Assembly: GCA_937959315.1 (NCBI GenBank)
Contig: CALGRC010000183.1
Span: forward strand, 1 to 8,703
From: an uncultured Clostridia bacterium
GTDB taxonomy: Bacteria; Bacillota; Clostridia; UMGS1810
DNA length: 8,703 nt
Direction of reading: 5' to 3'
In this document: in pieces, positions 4,724-8,703 of the stretch
Layout: every line of letters begins with the position of its first letter
Position numbering within the stretch: the stretch's first letter is position 1
Made by a program: the position numbers and the translations under genes
The notes under the pieces: model-generated
What the model was told of the DNA's origin: nothing
Seen by the model: only the letters and a program-made list of their open reading frames with translations
The model's database searches: none

Positions 4724-6997
4724 ATGAAGCTTTGTAAAATTTGTAATAAACGGCCGGCCGTAGTGTTTGTAAGCAAAACGGACGGCAATCATGTGATAAA
4801 TGAGGGGTATTGCCTGCCCTGCGCCATCCAGTCGGGCATTACGCCTATCAACCAACTGGCGGAACAGTTTTCAATGGATCCGGCAGAGCTGGAACATATG
4901 GTGCAGGATATTGGGGAAATGATGGACAGCGGCCAAATGCAGGAGATGCTTTCCGATATGTTTGGTGGCGGCGAGGGCAATTTGATGGAGCTGCCCGACG
5001 AGGGCGCAGATTACCCGTTTAAAAATGAAAAAATCCCCATCCGCGATAGGAAAGCACAGCAAAATATCCGCAATGAAAAGAAAAAGAAAAAATGCCTGAG
5101 CAACTATGGGGTCAACCTGACCGAAAAGGCGAAAAACGACCTGTTGGATAAGGTGGTGGGCCGGGAACGGGAAATTGACCGTGCAGTGCAGATTTTAAAC
5201 CGGCGCAGCAAAAACAACCCCGTGCTGCTGGGGCTGCCCGGCGTGGGGAAAACGGCCATTGCCGAGGGGATTGCCCAGCGCATAGCGTTGGGCGATGTGC
5301 CGGAAAAGCTGATTGGCGCACAGGTATGGCTGCTGGATTTGACCGCTGTGGTGGCGGGCACCCAGTACCGCGGGCAGTTTGAAAGCCGGCTGAAAAATAT
5401 TGTGGAGGAGGCCAAGACCGACAATACCATTTTGGTGATTGACGAAATCCACTCCATTGTCAGCGCGGGCGACGCCGACGGCGCTATGAATGCCGCCAAT
5501 ATTTTGAAACCCGCCCTGTCCAAGGGGGAAATCCAGGTGATTGGCGCCACCACGCTGGATGAATACCGCAAATATGTGGAAAAGGATGCGGCGCTGGAGC
5601 GCCGGTTCCAGCCAGTTATCATAGAGGAGCCTTCGCGGGGAGATACCATCCGCATTTTACAGGGCATCAAGGAGTATTATGAACTGTATCACAATGTTAC
5701 CATAGACGATACCCTTATTTGTGAAGTGGTAGATTTGTCAAACAAATATATCACCGACCGGTACCAGCCGGATAAATCCATCGATGTGATTGACGAAGCG
5801 GCATCCCGTTTGAATATGAAAAACCCCTATTCCAAGCGGATTATCAAATTGCGGGAGGAACTGGCGCAGGTAAACGCGCAGTTGGAGGCGCTGGAGGCGG
5901 AAACGGAAACGCCGCAGTATGAGGAAATTGCACGGCTGAAGAGCGACCACTGCCGCATTGACGGCGAATTGCAAGGGCTGCGCAGCCTGCAGCGGCAAAC
6001 CAAGCTGACGCTGGACGATATTGCACAGGTGATTGAGCTGTGGACGGGCATACCGGTTAAAAATATCACCGAGACGGATAAGGAAAAGCTGCTGCATTTA
6101 GAGCAGCGCCTGCACAAGCGGCTGGTTGGGCAGGATGCAGCTGTGCAGGCGGTCGCCCGCGCGGTGCGCCGCAACCGTGCGCTGCGCCTGAGTAAGAAAC
6201 GCCCGGTATCCTTTATTTTTGTCGGACCGACCGGCGTGGGGAAAACCGAGCTGGTCAAAGCGCTGGCCGAGAGCCTGTTTGACGATGAAAAGGCGCTCAT
6301 CCGTATGGATATGAGCGAGTATATGGAAAAGCATTCGGTATCCAAAATTATTGGAGCACCCCCGGGATATGTGGGCTACGACGAGGCGGGGCAACTGACC
6401 GAAAAGGTGCGCCGCAAGCCCTATTCGGTGATTTTGCTGGATGAAATTGAAAAGGCGCACGAGGATGTGTTTAACATCCTGCTGCAAATTTTAGACGACG
6501 GGCGCATCACCGACAGCCAAGGGCGGGTGGTCAATTTTGAGAACACCATTATCATTATGACTTCCAATGCCGGCACCAGCGTGGGCGCAAACAGCATGGG
6601 TTTTTTGGAAAGCGGCGGCGGGGATTTGAGCAGCAAGATTGACCGCACGTTAAAAGAGGTTTTCCGGCCGGAATTTTTGAACCGGATTGATGAAATTGTA
6701 GAATTTAAGGCGTTGACAAAGGAAGAACTTTTACAGATTATTGATTTGATGTTAAGCGATTTAAAAGCGGAGCTTTCGCATATGAACGTGGGCTTTACTA
6801 TTACCGGCAAGGCAAAGGAGCGTATGCTGGAACGCGCTTATCATCCCAAATACGGCGCGCGGCCGCTGCGGCGGGAGATACAGACTTCTATTGAGGATGC
6901 AGTTTCCACATTGCTGCTGGACGGTACGCTGTCTGCCGGGCAGACGGTATCGGTGGAGGCCGGCGCTTCGGGCGCTGTGGCTGTTAAAGTAAAGTAA
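4724..6997 (+). CDS. clpE: ClpE-type AAA+ unfoldase with N-terminal zinc finger
   Basis: This HSP100 ATPase should unfold substrates and feed them to ClpP. It has 757 residues. A zinc-binding module replaces Clp_N: CKIC (4-7) and CLPC (30-33). A linker (~51-125) runs from acidic/Met-rich to basic. NBD1 (~145-365) has Walker A GLPGVGKT (170-177), Walker B ILVIDEIH (236-243) and pore-loop sequence GTQYRGQFE. A short UVR/M-type coiled coil follows (~372-425). NBD2 (~465-750) has Walker A GPTGVGKT (501-508), Walker B VILLDEIEKAH (569-579), pore loop GYVG (548-551) and sensor-2 GAR (711-713). MGF (625-627) sits where the ClpP-docking (I/L/V)GF tripeptide is found, which argues against ClpB. GGAGG (4713-4717) lies 6 bases before the ATG. 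ClpE-like rather than ClpC because of the zinc finger; longer than the ~700 residues of Bacillus ClpE. No ctsR, mcsA or mcsB is adjacent. Confidence 0.92.
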   Translation: MKLCKICNKRPAVVFVSKTDGNHVINEGYCLPCAIQSGITPINQLAEQFSMDPAELEHMVQDIGEMMDSGQMQEMLSDMFGGGEGNLMELPDEGADYPFKNEKIPIRDRKAQQNIRNEKKKKKCLSNYGVNLTEKAKNDLLDKVVGREREIDRAVQILNRRSKNNPVLLGLPGVGKTAIAEGIAQRIALGDVPEKLIGAQVWLLDLTAVVAGTQYRGQFESRLKNIVEEAKTDNTILVIDEIHSIVSAGDADGAMNAANILKPALSKGEIQVIGATTLDEYRKYVEKDAALERRFQPVIIEEPSRGDTIRILQGIKEYYELYHNVTIDDTLICEVVDLSNKYITDRYQPDKSIDVIDEAASRLNMKNPYSKRIIKLREELAQVNAQLEALEAETETPQYEEIARLKSDHCRIDGELQGLRSLQRQTKLTLDDIAQVIELWTGIPVKNITETDKEKLLHLEQRLHKRLVGQDAAVQAVARAVRRNRALRLSKKRPVSFIFVGPTGVGKTELVKALAESLFDDEKALIRMDMSEYMEKHSVSKIIGAPPGYVGYDEAGQLTEKVRRKPYSVILLDEIEKAHEDVFNILLQILDDGRITDSQGRVVNFENTIIIMTSNAGTSVGANSMGFLESGGGDLSSKIDRTLKEVFRPEFLNRIDEIVEFKALTKEELLQIIDLMLSDLKAELSHMNVGFTITGKAKERMLERAYHPKYGARPLRREIQTSIEDAVSTLLLDGTLSAGQTVSVEAGASGAVAVKVK

Positions 6998-7002
6998 ACA
7001 GC

Positions 7003-7040
7003 AAAAAAGCAGGTTGCATATTGCAATCTGCTTTTGTTTT
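7003..7040. terminator. Bidirectional intrinsic terminator between clpE and the CorC-family gene
   Basis: Arms 7005-7018 and 7022-7035 pair over 14 bp with one G-T position and a TAT loop. TTTTGTTTT follows on the plus strand, and the A-run at 7003-7008 supplies a U-run on the minus strand. It starts 5 bases after the clpE stop and lies about 33 bases beyond the CorC-family stop. Confidence 0.88.
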
Positions 7041-7072
7041 GCCTGCGTTAGCCAGGAAGGCCGCTTTGGACG

Positions 7073-8413
7073 TTATTCCTCCGGCTCTTCCTGTTTTTTT
7101 GGCTGGATGTACACCTTGACCTGTTCAATGCGGTTTTCCCGTACTTCCTCAATTTTCAGCGTCAGGTTTTCATATTCCAGCGTTCCGGTATAGCCGTCTG
7201 GCGGGATATAGCCCAACAGGTGGATGACCAGTCCGCCCATGGTGTCATAGTCCTCGGTTTCCTCGTCCAGCTCTAAACCAAGTTCTTCGTTGACTTCCAT
7301 GATGGATGCCGACCCCTTGACCAGATACGTAGAAGCGTCTATTGCATGGATATCAGGATCCACGGCGTCAAATTCATCCTGGATATCCCCAACAATTTCT
7401 TCTATTAAATCTTCAATGGTGACAATGCCGGAAAAACCGCCGTATTCGTCAATCAAAACTGCCAGATGTACATTGGATTGCTGCATTTGTGCAAACGCTT
7501 CGGATACCTTTTTACGTTCTGGAAGGAAAAAGGGCGGCCGCAGCAGGCTGCGCACGTCTACCTGCTCAAAACCGACTTTCCGTGCTGCCCGTGCAAAGTC
7601 GCGGATGTGCAAAATGCCGATGATATGGTCTACATCCCCTTCATAAACCGGAATGCGCGAGAATTTTTCCATTAACATTTCATCCAGATAACTGTCCAGC
7701 GGGCTGTCGATGTTGATGCTGTATACGTCGGTACGCGGCGTCATGACTTCTTCTACTATCAGGTCATCCAGCTCAAATACCCCGTCTATCATTTCCCGTT
7801 CTGTTTCCTTGATGGCACCTGATTCGCCGCCTTCTTCTACTAACATGCGGATTTCTTCTTCGGATACTTGTTCGTCCATATCGTCATTTTTGATGCCGAA
7901 CAGCCGCAGTACCAAAGTGGTAGATACCGACAGCAGCTTGACAAACGGCGACGCGATGGTTTTACACACCTGCACCACTGGCGCGGCAAACAGGGCCACG
8001 CCCTCTGCCCGCTGCAATGCAATACGCTTTGGCACCAGTTCGCCTAGTACCAAAGTGACATATGACAGGATTAGCGTGATAATTACGACAGCAATTTCGG
8101 TGCCATAGGGCAGCCCGACCTGTTCCAGCACCCGTCCGAGGTCGTCTGACATACCGGTGGCCGCAGAGGCGCTGGAAAAGAATCCGGCCAGCGTAATGGC
8201 CACCTGGATGGTGGATAAAAATTTGGTTGGTTCATCCAGCAATGCTTGCAGCCGTTTTGCCCGCTTGCTGCCTTCTTCAGCCAACGTGCGGATTTTGTTC
8301 TTGTTGACCGAAACCACTGCCATTTCGGTGGCGGCGAAAAATGCGTTCACCAAAGTTAAAACCAGCACCAACAGCAGCTGCGGCATCACGTTCGCAGGCC
8401 CAGGGTCGTCCAT
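7073..8413 (-). CDS. CNNM/CBS/CorC_HlyC membrane protein, probable cation (Mg2+) transporter of the hemolysin C-like family
   Basis: This 446-residue membrane protein belongs to the family once called hemolysin C-like; characterised members take part in Mg2+ (or Co2+) export or resistance. Residues ~10-170 form the CNNM (DUF21) domain, with hydrophobic segments near 11-33, 66-82, 105-128 and 140-165 and the typical NAFFAATEMAVVSVN and LGELVPKRIAL. Residues ~220-345 are a CBS pair that may bind adenine nucleotides, with MTPRTDVY (224-231), FSRIPVYEGD (251-260) and DEYGGFSGIVTIEDL (322-336). Residues ~355-438 form the CorC_HlyC domain, and the tail is acidic. The ATG at 8411-8413 follows AAAGGAG (8425-8431) by 11 bases. 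The longer frame from a TTG at 8503 would begin inside the -35 of the predicted promoter, so I reject it. The gene is monocistronic. Substrate is inferred from family only. Confidence 0.9.
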   Translation of the reverse strand: MDDPGPANVMPQLLLVLVLTLVNAFFAATEMAVVSVNKNKIRTLAEEGSKRAKRLQALLDEPTKFLSTIQVAITLAGFFSSASAATGMSDDLGRVLEQVGLPYGTEIAVVIITLILSYVTLVLGELVPKRIALQRAEGVALFAAPVVQVCKTIASPFVKLLSVSTTLVLRLFGIKNDDMDEQVSEEEIRMLVEEGGESGAIKETEREMIDGVFELDDLIVEEVMTPRTDVYSINIDSPLDSYLDEMLMEKFSRIPVYEGDVDHIIGILHIRDFARAARKVGFEQVDVRSLLRPPFFLPERKKVSEAFAQMQQSNVHLAVLIDEYGGFSGIVTIEDLIEEIVGDIQDEFDAVDPDIHAIDASTYLVKGSASIMEVNEELGLELDEETEDYDTMGGLVIHLLGYIPPDGYTGTLEYENLTLKIEEVRENRIEQVKVYIQPKKQEEPEE

Positions 8414-8474
8414 ATTGAAAAACACTCCTTTGATAAAGATATAAAATTTCAGGCAATTTACCTGTTTGGCTTCT

Positions 8475-8503
8475 AGGATATCATAGTTTTGCCAGAATTT
8501 CAA
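8475..8503 (-). promoter_or_regulatory. Candidate promoter of the CorC-family gene
   Basis: On the minus strand, TTGAAA (8498-8503) and TATCCT (8475-8480) are separated by 17 bases, with TGA before the -10. Matches are 5/6 and 4/6. The leader would be ~55 bases, too short for an M-box Mg2+ riboswitch. Confidence 0.55.
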
Positions 8504-8579
8504 GTATATTTTATGCAGTTTGAGGCATGCTAACTCCGATATTGTGTGGGCTTTTGTAGAAATATTTCCAAAAAATATA

Positions 8580-8608
8580 TTGACAAAGCGGCGTAAAGCT
8601 GATATACT
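8580..8608 (+). promoter_or_regulatory. Strong sigma-A promoter of the tRNA-Gly gene
   Basis: A perfect TTGACA (8580-8585) lies 17 bases from TATACT (8603-8608; 5/6). It is the closest match to the sigma-A consensus in the window, as expected for a stable RNA gene. Transcription would start near 8615, about 34 bases before the mature tRNA. Confidence 0.85.
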
Positions 8609-8648
8609 TTTAGAAGTCGGTTGGGAATTGATGCAGGTTGGAATGTGT

Positions 8649-8703
8649 GCGGGTGTAGTTCAATGGTAGAATCTCAGCCTTCCAAGCTGATTGCGTGGGT
8701 TCG
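8649..8703 (+). tRNA. tRNA-Gly (anticodon UCC), 3' part cut off by the window edge
   Basis: The acceptor 5' strand is GCGGGTG (8649-8655). The D-stem is GTTC (8658-8661) with GAAT (8669-8672), closed by one G-T pair. The anticodon stem is a perfect TCAGC (8674-8678) / GCTGA (8686-8690) around the loop CTTCCAA, giving anticodon TCC (8681-8683) for GGA/GGG glycine codons. The T-arm begins GTGGGTTCG and the window ends there, so the 3' acceptor strand and CCA status cannot be seen. Other tRNA genes may follow to the right. Confidence 0.95.

Noticed and set aside
8414..8474. Mg2+ (M-box) riboswitch in the CorC-family leader
   Set aside because: The predicted leader is only about 55 bases and contains no strong paired elements.
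8414..8503. TTG at 8503 as the start of the CorC-family protein
   Set aside because: It would start inside the predicted -35 and adds 30 residues unlike the family N-terminus. The ATG at 8413 has AAAGGAG upstream.

Overview
The window looks like a chromosomal, largely housekeeping stretch from a spore-forming, low-to-medium-GC Firmicute, most likely class Clostridia. The grounds are a SleB-type cortex-lytic hydrolase, a ClpE-type (zinc-finger) Clp ATPase, strong AGGAGG-type ribosome binding sites, sigma-A-like promoters and a tRNA-Gly(UCC) behind a near-consensus promoter. I see no insertion sequence, phage gene, CRISPR array or integrase.

Layout. The left edge (to 538, +) holds the C-terminal part of an unrecognised beta-rich protein. 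It converges on a sleB-like gene (625-1278, -), with two perfect hairpins (545-584 and 594-620) between the stops. A 374-base divergent region (1279-1652) carries the sleB and pfkA promoters, a hairpin and a cluster of GTCA(T/C)A half-sites. pfkA (1653-2744, +) ends in a canonical intrinsic terminator, and a lipoprotein nagZ-like GH3 gene starts 20 bases later. That gene (2798-3988) is interrupted by an in-frame TAG at 3722-3724, just before the catalytic nucleophile. It converges, across a 17-bp perfect hairpin, on a small cysteine-motif protein of the C_GCAxxG_C_C family (4085-4537, -). A second divergent region (4538-4723) leads to clpE (4724-6997, +). clpE converges, across a bidirectional terminator, on a CNNM/CBS/CorC membrane protein (7073-8413, -). 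A third divergent region holds the CorC promoter and the promoter of the tRNA-Gly gene cut by the right edge (8649-8703).

Nearly every gene appears to be its own transcription unit, so there is little operon logic. The physiological themes are cell wall turnover (SleB, NagZ), glycolysis (PfkA), protein quality control (ClpE with ClpP), a redox-type cysteine protein, and probable Mg2+ or other cation transport (CorC family).

I found no convincing new multi-gene system. The items most worth a second look are the amber codon in nagZ, the phased half-site cluster upstream of pfkA, the mixed substrate signature of the phosphofructokinase, and the unusual charged linker of ClpE.
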